Of a stretch of 11,463 bases of DNA, positions 5,407 to 11,463 are shown piece after piece. Source of the DNA: Verrucomicrobia bacterium UBA1211 (lineage in GTDB: Bacteria; Verrucomicrobiota; Kiritimatiellia; RFP12; UBA1067). Below the pieces are notes generated by a model. It did not search any database and was not told the DNA's origin. It saw only the letters and a list, made by a program, of their open reading frames with translations. The DNA lies in the NCBI GenBank assembly GCA_002309585.1, contig DBXN01000021.1, positions 1 through 11,463 of the forward strand, read 5' to 3'. Every line of letters starts with the position of its first letter. The first letter of the stretch is position 1. Position numbers and translations under genes: made by a program.

Positions 5407-6870
5407 ATGAGAAAAATGAATATCGCGGGTTTGGGTATGGCGCTGATGATGGCTTTGGCCACCACGAACGCGTTGCCGGTAAGGGCGGATCAGCCGTTGG
5501 ATTTCAGAAAAGGCTTTTCGGGTGTCGCGGCGAAAGCGACCCCTGCGGTGGTCTTTATCCAGGTCGAAAAAGAGGTACCGATGGGTCAGACCTTCTTCTT
5601 CAACAATCCCTTTGACCTGTTCGGCGAGGAGTTCAGCCTGCCGTTCGGAAACGGCCGCTATAACCGCCGGATGCCAAACCGCAAACGGGCTCCGGTCTTC
5701 CGCCAGACGGGACAGGGTTCGGGATTCCTGATCAGCAAGGACGGCTACATCCTGACCAACACCCATGTGGTGGGTGATGTCGATCGGATCACCGTGAAAC
5801 TCTCCGATGGCCGCGAGTTCAAGGCGAAGCGGATCGGGGCCGACCCGAAGACCGAGGTCGCGCTGATCAAAATCGAGTCCGAAAAGGATCTGCCCTACCT
5901 CAAACCCGGTAATCCGGATACGTTGATGACCGGCGAATGGGTCATTGCGATCGGCAATCCCTTCGGACTGAAGGAGACACTGACGGTCGGGGTGGTGAGT
6001 GCTAAAGGACGCAGTGGCATGGGCATCACCGACTACGAGGACTTCATCCAAACCGACGCCGCGATCAATCCGGGTAACTCCGGAGGCCCGCTTCTGAACA
6101 TCGACGGCGAGGTGATCGGCATCAACACCGCGATCTATAGCCGCAGCGGCGGATATATGGGAATTGGCTTCGCGATCCCGATCGACATGGCGATGGCCAT
6201 CAAGGATCAACTCGTCACAAGTGGCAAAGTGACAAGGGGTTACATCGGCGTAATGCTGAATCCCGGTGAGCTGACAACCGATCTGGCGAAGAATTTCGGC
6301 TATGAGGGAACGGAAGGTGCCCTGATCGCCGAGGTCCTGAAAGACAGCCCGGCGGAGAAGGGCGGCATGAAGACCGGTGATATCGTGACCGAGGTGAACG
6401 GTAAAAAAATCACCGACGGGGCACACTTCAGAAAGGAAGTGGCACGGATTATGCCTAAAGAAAAGGCGACCATCAAGGTGAACCGTGACGGAAAAGAGCG
6501 GGAGCTGACCATTGAAGTGGCGGCCTATCCGGAGGATGGGGAGTTGGCGAATGCCGAGGGGACCCCGTCTGAAGAGGGGGTATTGGATAAGCTGGGCCTG
6601 ACCCTTCAGGATCTGACTCCGGAAATCGCGGAGCGGCTGGATTTTGATGGGTTGAAGAGGGGTGTGCTGATTTCCGAGGTCGAGCCCGGGAGCGTTGCCG
6701 ACAAAGTCGGTTTGGCGAGCGGCATGGTGATCGTGGAGGTCAACCGCACCAAGGTAGAGACGGTGAAGGACTTTAAAAAGAGCGCAGGGAAGGCAAAAGA
6801 GGGCAATCTTTTATTGCGGGTAAGAACCCCGCAGGGAACTTTCTTCAAGAGCCTGTCGTTCAAAGATTAA
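5407..6870 (+). CDS. degP: Periplasmic HtrA/DegP-family serine protease (Do)
   Basis: A 487-residue trypsin-like protease and chaperone of the periplasm that degrades misfolded envelope proteins. Domains in order: signal peptide (1-27, ending Val-Arg-Ala), an extended LA-loop region rich in Phe and Arg (about 60-100), the protease domain, PDZ1 (about 277-372) and PDZ2 (about 390-487). His120 in TNTHVVGD and nucleophile Ser225 in GNSGGPL are present. The position normally held by the triad Asp (as in SDIAL of DegP) is Glu150 in KTEVALIKI, codon GAG. Length and two-PDZ layout fit DegP/DegQ/MucD rather than the single-PDZ DegS. The ATG has a strong AGGAGG at 5 nt. It is transcribed alone: a sigma54 promoter lies upstream and an intrinsic terminator downstream. 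Whether degP, degQ or mucD is the closest name cannot be decided here. Confidence 0.95.
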   Translation: MRKMNIAGLGMALMMALATTNALPVRADQPLDFRKGFSGVAAKATPAVVFIQVEKEVPMGQTFFFNNPFDLFGEEFSLPFGNGRYNRRMPNRKRAPVFRQTGQGSGFLISKDGYILTNTHVVGDVDRITVKLSDGREFKAKRIGADPKTEVALIKIESEKDLPYLKPGNPDTLMTGEWVIAIGNPFGLKETLTVGVVSAKGRSGMGITDYEDFIQTDAAINPGNSGGPLLNIDGEVIGINTAIYSRSGGYMGIGFAIPIDMAMAIKDQLVTSGKVTRGYIGVMLNPGELTTDLAKNFGYEGTEGALIAEVLKDSPAEKGGMKTGDIVTEVNGKKITDGAHFRKEVARIMPKEKATIKVNRDGKERELTIEVAAYPEDGELANAEGTPSEEGVLDKLGLTLQDLTPEIAERLDFDGLKRGVLISEVEPGSVADKVGLASGMVIVEVNRTKVETVKDFKKSAGKAKEGNLLLRVRTPQGTFFKSLSFKD

Positions 6871-6913
6871 ACCAAAGCTACATCTAGATATAAACCACTC
6901 CTGTCATGCAGCG

Positions 6914-6952
6914 CCGGGGATCGGGACTCCAAGCCCGATCCCCGGTTTTTTT
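6914..6952 (+). terminator. Intrinsic terminator after htrA
   Basis: A perfect 12-bp stem, CCGGGGATCGGG (6914-6925) with its complement (6934-6945), an 8-nt loop and seven T (6946-6952) lie 43 bp past the htrA stop. This closes the htrA unit and separates it from the next promoter. Confidence 0.92.
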
Positions 6953-6982
6953 CCGAAGACTCCGATTCGCCGCAACCAAGCC

Positions 6983-7011
6983 TCGACAGGCTTCAGGTAA
7001 CGTGGTATAGT
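6983..7011 (+). promoter_or_regulatory. Sigma70-type promoter of the aminotransferase-yifB unit
   Basis: TCGACA (6983-6988, 5 of 6 to TTGACA), a 17-nt spacer and TATAGT (7006-7011, 5 of 6 to TATAAT), with a start expected near 7018. The -10 box overlaps an in-frame GTG at 7010, which rules that codon out as the start of a gene served by this promoter. Confidence 0.7.
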
Positions 7012-7042
7012 GAAGCCATTCTTTCATGATGGATGTTACAAT

Positions 7043-8218
7043 ATGGTACGAAACGGAATGCGGAGCAAAACAGGACGGATTTTTCTTTCGCCGCCTTGGA
7101 TGGGCGGGGAGGAGCGGAAGCGTGTGGCGGAGGCGTTCGATTCGAACTATATCGCCCCGTGCGGCCCGATGGTTGAGCGTTTCGAGCGGGAGATGGCGGC
7201 GCGGACCGGCTTTCCCGATGCCTGCGCGGTTTCCAGCGGAACGGGGGCGCTGGATCTTCTCTTTGATCTGCTGGGAATCGGACCGGGCGATACCGTGTGC
7301 TGCTCCGACCTCACCTTCATCTCCTCCATAGGCCCCGCTTTCCATCGCGGGGCAACGCCCGTTTTCATCGACAGTGACCGAGGGAGTTGGAATCTCGATC
7401 CCGCACAGTTGGCACGGGCGATTGACCGGGAACGTCCGAAAGCGGTTGTCGCGGTTGATCTTTACGGACAGTGCTGCGATTATGACCGGATCGGGGTGAT
7501 TTGCGACCGGTCCGGAATTCCGCTGATCATCGATGCCGCGGAAGCGTTGGGGGCGCGGTATAGGGGCCGTTCGGCGGGACAGGCAGGTTGGGCGGCCGTT
7601 TTCTCCTTCAACGGGAACAAGATCATCACCACCTCCGGCGGGGGGATGGTGGTCTCGCGCGATGCGGCCTGTGTCCGGGCGGCGCGGAAGCTTTCGCAGC
7701 AGGCGCGGGAACCGGTCAGTTGGTACGAGCATGAGCGGGTTGGCTATAACTACCGCATGAGCAACATTACCGCCGGTATCGGCGTTGGCCAGTTGGCGTG
7801 CCTGGATACGATCCTGACGCGGAAACGCGCCATCTTTGAGGCCTACCGCGCGCGGTTGGACGGTGTCGCCCGCATCACGTTTATGCCGGAAGCGGCATAC
7901 GGGACGCCGACCCGTTGGCTGACCGTGATCCGGATCGCGCCGACGGCCCGCGACCGGCGGACGGCCGATCCCGCGAAACCGGGACCGCATATTTTGCGCG
8001 CCATTCAGGCGCTGGAGGCCGCCGATATCGAATCCCGTCCCGTCTGGAAACCGATGCATCTGCAACCGGTTTTCGCCCAAGCCGCCTATTATGCGGGACG
8101 GCGGAGCGTTTCGGAGGATCTTTTCCGGAACGGGCTTTGCCTGCCGTCCGGTTGCGGGTTAACCCGCCGCCAGATCGACCGGATCTGCTCGATTCTCCTC
8201 CGGTCGCTTGAAGGGTGA
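7043..8218 (+). CDS. DegT/DnrJ/EryC1/StrS-family PLP-dependent sugar aminotransferase
   Basis: A 391-residue fold-type I aminotransferase that would move an amino group from glutamate to a nucleotide-linked keto-sugar, for surface polysaccharide or glycan synthesis. The N-terminus reads RIFLSPPWMGGEE and then SNYIAPCGP, the pattern of EpsN/PglE-like enzymes. Asp164 in IIDAAEALGA should hold the PLP pyridine nitrogen, and Lys193 in NGNKIITTSGGG is the Schiff-base lysine; SSGTGALDL near 70 binds the phosphate. ATG 7043 is preferred; ATG 7058 is possible, as neither has a strong ribosome site. A GTG at 7010 overlaps the promoter. It is followed after 27 bp by yifB. No nucleotide-sugar dehydratase, acetyltransferase or glycosyltransferase is beside it, so the sugar product is not inferable. 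Confidence 0.9.
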   Translation: MVRNGMRSKTGRIFLSPPWMGGEERKRVAEAFDSNYIAPCGPMVERFEREMAARTGFPDACAVSSGTGALDLLFDLLGIGPGDTVCCSDLTFISSIGPAFHRGATPVFIDSDRGSWNLDPAQLARAIDRERPKAVVAVDLYGQCCDYDRIGVICDRSGIPLIIDAAEALGARYRGRSAGQAGWAAVFSFNGNKIITTSGGGMVVSRDAACVRAARKLSQQAREPVSWYEHERVGYNYRMSNITAGIGVGQLACLDTILTRKRAIFEAYRARLDGVARITFMPEAAYGTPTRWLTVIRIAPTARDRRTADPAKPGPHILRAIQALEAADIESRPVWKPMHLQPVFAQAAYYAGRRSVSEDLFRNGLCLPSGCGLTRRQIDRICSILLRSLEG

Positions 8219-8245
8219 GGGAGGTAGTTCAAGAAGGAGGCGACG

Positions 8246-9781
8246 ATGCTGTCCCATGTCCAATCGGGTGCCGTTTACGGAATCAATGCCTTTCCCGTCG
8301 AGATCGAGGTCAATGCCGGAAAGGGAGATCCCCAGTTCGTGATCGTCGGACTGCCGGATACGGCGGTGCGGGAGAGCAAGGACCGCGTTTGGACGGCCTT
8401 GGGAAATTCGGGGTTCCGTCCGACACTGGGCCGAACCACGATCAATCTCGCGCCCGCCGATGTCAAGAAGGAGGGACCAGTCTATGATCTTCCCATCGCG
8501 GTCGGCCTGCTGGCGGCGACGGGGGCGGTCGAGATGCGCGACCTTTCCCACTATGCCCTGATCGGCGAATTGGCCCTGAGCGGGGAGGTGCGCAAGGTCA
8601 GGGGTGTCCTACCGGTGGTCCTTGAGATGCGGAAGATGGGAATGCGGGGGGTTCTGGTTCCGGCGGAAAACGCCGACGAGGCGGCGGTTGTGGATGGGAT
8701 TGCGGTTTATCCGGTCCGCCACCTGCGGGAGGCGGTCGATTTTCTCTCGGGTAAACTGGCCCTTTCCGCCTTCCATATCAATTTGGAGGATCTGCTTGCG
8801 CGGGAGAGCCGGATCATTGACGATTTCGCCGATGTGAAGGGACAGGAGAGCGCCAAACGGGCCATCGAGGTGGCGGTCAGCGGCGGACACAACATCCTCA
8901 TGATCGGCTCGCCCGGCGCGGGCAAGACCATGCTGGCCCGGCGTATCCCCTCCATCCTGCCCGCCATGACGCTGGAGGAGTCGCTGGAGGCAACCCGCAT
9001 CCACAGCATCGCCGGGACGCTGAAAAGCAGCCAGGCCCTCGTTCTTCAGCGGCCCTTCCGCGCGCCCCACCACACCATTTCCGACGCCGGTCTGCTCGGC
9101 GGCGGAACCCATCCCCTGCCGGGCGAGGTCAGTCTCGCGCACAAGGGTGTGCTGTTTCTGGACGAGTTGCCGGAGTTCCACCGCAACGTGCTGGAGGTTC
9201 TGCGCCAGCCGCTGGAGGATGGACATGTAACCATCTCCCGCGCTTCCGCCACACTGGATTTCCCCTCGAAGTTCATGCTGGTCGCGGCGATGAATCCCTG
9301 TCCCTGCGGCTACGCGGGCGATCCCAAACGCGAATGCCGGTGCTCATCCCAGAAGATCCAAGCCTACCGGAACCGGATCTCCGGTCCGCTGTTGGACCGG
9401 ATCGACCTGCACATTGAGGTTCCGCCGGTTCCCTACCACAAACTCAGTGACTTGAAACGTGGGGAGTCGTCAAGCGTGATTCGCGATCGGGTCGCCACCT
9501 GCCGGGCGATTCAGCGGGCGCGGTTCAACGGCATTCCGGGCGTCTTCTGCAACGCCGATATGTCCGCCCGTCTGGTCCAGCAGTACTGCCGCCTTGAGTC
9601 GGACGCGGCGGAGATGCTGAAGATGGCGATGGCGGAGTTGAATTTCAGCGCCCGCGCGTATGACCGGATCCTGAAGGTCGCCCGGACCATCGCCGACATG
9701 GACCGTCAGGAGGCCATCGCCCCCTCCCACATCGCCGAAGCGATCCAATACCGGTCGCTCGACCGGATGATGTGGATTTAG
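8246..9781 (+). CDS. yifB: YifB/ComM-family Mg-chelatase-like AAA+ ATPase
   Basis: A 511-residue cytosolic protein of the YifB/ComM family. ComM is known as a hexameric helicase that drives branch migration during natural transformation; the role in most YifB carriers is untested. Domains in order: a Lon-protease-like/ChlI N-terminal domain without evident catalysis (about 1-170), the Mg-chelatase AAA+ core with Walker A GSPGAGKT (221-228, Lys227) and Walker B VLFLDE (Asp306, Glu307), a four-Cys segment (C352, C354, C364, C366) that may bind zinc, and the C-terminal Mg_chelatase_C domain (NADMSARL onward). Length is typical and the gene intact. A strong AAGGAGG (8234-8240) lies 5 nt before the ATG. 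It is the second gene after the aminotransferase, probably on one transcript. Confidence 0.96.
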   Translation: MLSHVQSGAVYGINAFPVEIEVNAGKGDPQFVIVGLPDTAVRESKDRVWTALGNSGFRPTLGRTTINLAPADVKKEGPVYDLPIAVGLLAATGAVEMRDLSHYALIGELALSGEVRKVRGVLPVVLEMRKMGMRGVLVPAENADEAAVVDGIAVYPVRHLREAVDFLSGKLALSAFHINLEDLLARESRIIDDFADVKGQESAKRAIEVAVSGGHNILMIGSPGAGKTMLARRIPSILPAMTLEESLEATRIHSIAGTLKSSQALVLQRPFRAPHHTISDAGLLGGGTHPLPGEVSLAHKGVLFLDELPEFHRNVLEVLRQPLEDGHVTISRASATLDFPSKFMLVAAMNPCPCGYAGDPKRECRCSSQKIQAYRNRISGPLLDRIDLHIEVPPVPYHKLSDLKRGESSSVIRDRVATCRAIQRARFNGIPGVFCNADMSARLVQQYCRLESDAAEMLKMAMAELNFSARAYDRILKVARTIADMDRQEAIAPSHIAEAIQYRSLDRMMWI

Positions 9782-9789
9782 CGCTTCAC

Positions 9790-9827
9790 GGCAGGTGCGC
9801 CTCGCGGTCCCATCGGCTCGCCCTACC
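9790..9827. repeat. Imperfect inverted repeat after yifB
   Basis: GGCAGGTGCG (9790-9799) can pair with CGCCCTACC (9819-9827) as an imperfect 8-pair stem with one mismatch and one bulge. It directly abuts the dispersed repeat at 9829. It has no T-run, so it is not a clear terminator; it looks more like a REP-type palindrome. Repeat status outside the window is unknown. Confidence 0.35.
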
Positions 9828-9828
9828 A

Positions 9829-9867
9829 TTTGACGAACCTTCAGGTGGAGCGAACCTTCCGGGTGAG
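9829..9867 (+). repeat. Dispersed 39-bp intergenic repeat, copy B (two 17-bp units)
   Basis: Two adjacent 17-bp units, CGAACCTTCAGGTGGAG (9834-9850) and CGAACCTTCCGGGTGAG (9851-9867), share 14 positions. The whole 39 bp matches the minus strand of 1087-1125 at 35 positions, with no similarity seen beyond its ends. It lies in the 200-bp gap between yifB and the GH106 gene. Confidence 0.7.
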
Positions 9868-9924
9868 AGCACTCCACAAAAAACGGTGAAGACCGAAAAG
9901 TGAAAAAGAAATGACGGAAAAGGC

Positions 9925-9955
9925 ATGACGTGGCGCGGGCGGTTTATGGTATAAA
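9925..9955 (+). promoter_or_regulatory. Possible promoter of the GH106 gene
   Basis: TATAAA (9950-9955, 5 of 6 to the -10 consensus) lies 27 bp before the ATG. The best -35 candidate, ATGACG (9925-9930, 4 of 6), is 19 nt away, longer than ideal. The -10 is convincing and the -35 is not, which would fit an activator-dependent promoter. Confidence 0.4.
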
Positions 9956-9981
9956 ATGAACATCAAATGAAAGGAAGTTTT

Positions 9982-11463
9982 ATGAGAGGTTCCAAGCTGC
10001 TGGTTACGGGGTTGATACTGTGTTACGCTGTCGCATTCGGAGGGGCGTTGGAGCGGATGTTCGATCAGCCGCCGGATGCGGCGCGGCCCTGGGTCTACTG
10101 GTATTTCATGGACGGCAATATGACCCGCGAGGGGATGAAGGCCGATCTTGAGGCCATGAAGGCAGCCGGGATCGGCGGCGTTCTCATTTTGGAAGTGGGT
10201 CTCGGAAACCCGCCGCGCGGGCCGGTGGAGTTCCTGAGTGAAAAGTGGCTGGAACTCTTCGGATTCGCCATCGCGGAGGCGGACCGGCTCGGCATCGAGG
10301 TTGCGGTAGGAACGGGACCGGGATGGTGCGGGACGGGCGGCAAGGCCGTCAAGCCGGAGGACGCGATGCAGCATACGGTCGCGAGCGAGACGACCGTGGA
10401 AGGGCCCGCCGCCTTCTCGGCGGTCCTGCCGCTTCCGGATCCCCGCAAGCCCTTTTTCGGGGAGGGGACGCTGACCCCGGAGATGCGGAACGCGTGGCAG
10501 ACCTTTTATCGGGATGTGGCGGTCTTGGCCTTTCCGGACCCAAAGGACGGGGCGCGGTTGCCGGATACCGACGAGAAGGCGCTCTACTACCGCGCGCCGT
10601 TCTCTTCCCAGCCGGGTGTGAAACCGCATCTGTGGCCGTCGGAGGAGGCGTTGCCCGCCGGCCGGTGTGTCGATCCGGCGCGGGTGGTGGATTTGACCGG
10701 CAAGATGGATGCGGACGGGCGGCTGACCTGGCAGGTGCCGGAAGGCCGCTGGACCGTGCTGCGGGTCGGCCGGCGGCTGACGGGACAGACGACCCGTCCT
10801 GCACCAAAACCCGGTCTCGGCTTTGAGACGGATAAGTTCACATTAAGCGCGGTGGAACACCATCTGCGGGACTACGCGGACAAGATCCTCGCGGCGGCGG
10901 GGGAACACCGCAAGCCGGGTCGGGGATTGACGCGGTTCCATTTCGACAGTTGGGAGATGAGTTCGCAGAACGGCTCCGAGACCTTCCTGGCAGAGTTTCT
11001 CAAGCGTCGCGGCTACTCGCCCCTTCCCTATCTGCCCGCGATCAACGGGCGGGTTGTCGGGTCATCCGAATTGACGGAACGTTTCCTGTGGGATTGGCGC
11101 ATGACGGCGCAGGAACTGGTGATCGAAAACCATCTTTTGCCGCTCAAGGCCTATGCCCACCGGTACGGGTTGGCCTTTTCAAGCGAACCCTACGATATGA
11201 ACCCCTGCTGCGACATCGCCTCGGGTACGGTGGCCGATGTGCCGATGTGCGAATTCTGGTCGAAGGGGTTCGGTTTCAACTCCGAATACAGCTGTTTGGA
11301 GGCGGTTTCGGTCGCGCACACGATGGGGCGGCCGGTGGTGGGCGCGGAGGCGTTTACCGCCTCCGACGAGCGGTGGCGGCAGTACCCCGGAGCGATGAAG
11401 GCGCAAGGCGACTGGGCGCTTTGCTTCGGCATCAACGGCTTCACCTTCCACACCTACCAGCAC
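9982..11463 (+). CDS. Secreted GH106-type alpha-L-rhamnosidase, 3' end outside window
   Basis: An uninterrupted frame of 494 codons runs to the window edge. GH106 enzymes release alpha-L-rhamnose from pectin (rhamnogalacturonan side chains), plant glycosides and some algal or bacterial glycans. Residues 1-22 form a signal peptide (hydrophobic 6-19, Gly-Gly-Ala before Leu23), so it is exported. The family opening is seen in RPWVYWYFMDGNMT followed by LEAMKAAGIGGVLILEVG. Further on come FHFDSWEMSSQN (Asp322, Glu325), VGAEAFTA (Glu456) and GFTFHTYQH at the edge, where catalytic and Ca2+-binding acids of the family cluster; I cannot assign each residue. Full members run to about 1000 residues, so roughly half is present. 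AAAGGA (9970-9975) is a good ribosome site for this ATG. With the GH43 gene it suggests a pectin or hemicellulose diet. Confidence 0.88.
   Translation, partial: MRGSKLLVTGLILCYAVAFGGALERMFDQPPDAARPWVYWYFMDGNMTREGMKADLEAMKAAGIGGVLILEVGLGNPPRGPVEFLSEKWLELFGFAIAEADRLGIEVAVGTGPGWCGTGGKAVKPEDAMQHTVASETTVEGPAAFSAVLPLPDPRKPFFGEGTLTPEMRNAWQTFYRDVAVLAFPDPKDGARLPDTDEKALYYRAPFSSQPGVKPHLWPSEEALPAGRCVDPARVVDLTGKMDADGRLTWQVPEGRWTVLRVGRRLTGQTTRPAPKPGLGFETDKFTLSAVEHHLRDYADKILAAAGEHRKPGRGLTRFHFDSWEMSSQNGSETFLAEFLKRRGYSPLPYLPAINGRVVGSSELTERFLWDWRMTAQELVIENHLLPLKAYAHRYGLAFSSEPYDMNPCCDIASGTVADVPMCEFWSKGFGFNSEYSCLEAVSVAHTMGRPVVGAEAFTASDERWRQYPGAMKAQGDWALCFGINGFTFHTYQH

Noticed and set aside
5281..6426. 381-codon minus-strand open frame opposite htrA
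   Set aside because: Antisense to a clear protease with conserved motifs; composition and lack of motifs mark it as a shadow.
7010..7042. GTG start adding 11 residues to the aminotransferase
   Set aside because: The GTG overlaps the -10 box of a strong promoter, so a transcript from it could not include that codon. The family's conserved start (RIFLSPP) lies further in.
9845..9883. GTGGAG/CTCCAC stem followed by six A as a minus-strand or yifB terminator
   Set aside because: Only six base pairs around a 21-nt loop, and the A-run is on the wrong side for yifB. No minus-strand gene ends there.
1..11463. Search for tRNA, rRNA, CRISPR arrays, transposases, integrases, toxin-antitoxin or defence genes
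   Set aside because: No such pattern was recognised on either strand by eye; short tRNAs or small RNAs could still be missed without a covariance search.

Overview
The window reads as a chromosomal segment of a GC-rich Gram-negative bacterium. The most likely home is the PVC group, and within it the Kiritimatiellota or a neighbouring lineage. That placement is inference: it rests on a secreted beta-strand-repeat protein of a style common there, several secreted glycoside hydrolases of families GH43 and GH106, and a secreted nucleoside-hydrolase-like protein, next to ordinary housekeeping genes. I see no rRNA, tRNA, CRISPR array, phage gene, transposase or attachment site.

Layout. 57-1031 (+) is a secreted GH43 glycosidase. 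It converges on a two-gene minus-strand operon: a secreted nucleoside-hydrolase-like protein (3769-4767) followed 16 bp later by an 849-residue secreted beta-strand-repeat protein (1203-3752). A gene-free regulatory region (4768-5406) separates this operon from a divergent htrA/degP-like periplasmic protease (5407-6870, +), which ends in a textbook intrinsic terminator. A new transcription unit with a clear sigma70-type promoter carries a DegT/DnrJ/EryC1/StrS-family sugar aminotransferase (7043-8218) and a YifB/ComM-type AAA+ ATPase (8246-9781). The window closes inside a secreted GH106-type alpha-L-rhamnosidase (9982 to the edge).

How they fit together. The GH43 and GH106 enzymes suggest degradation of plant or algal polysaccharide with arabinose, xylose or rhamnose side chains. 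The nucleoside-hydrolase-like and beta-strand-repeat proteins form an export-targeted pair of unknown purpose. HtrA would handle quality control in the envelope, which suits a cell exporting large repetitive proteins. The aminotransferase and YifB look unrelated to glycan degradation.

The most interesting non-coding part is the htrA upstream region. It has a near-perfect sigma54 (-24/-12) promoter, a 17-bp perfect dyad about 115 bp upstream in enhancer position, A-tracts between them, and a roughly 150-nt leader with competing base-pairing options. A 39-bp intergenic repeat built of two 17-bp units also occurs twice in opposite orientation, each time beside a glycosidase gene. I found no clear candidate for a wholly new multi-gene system.
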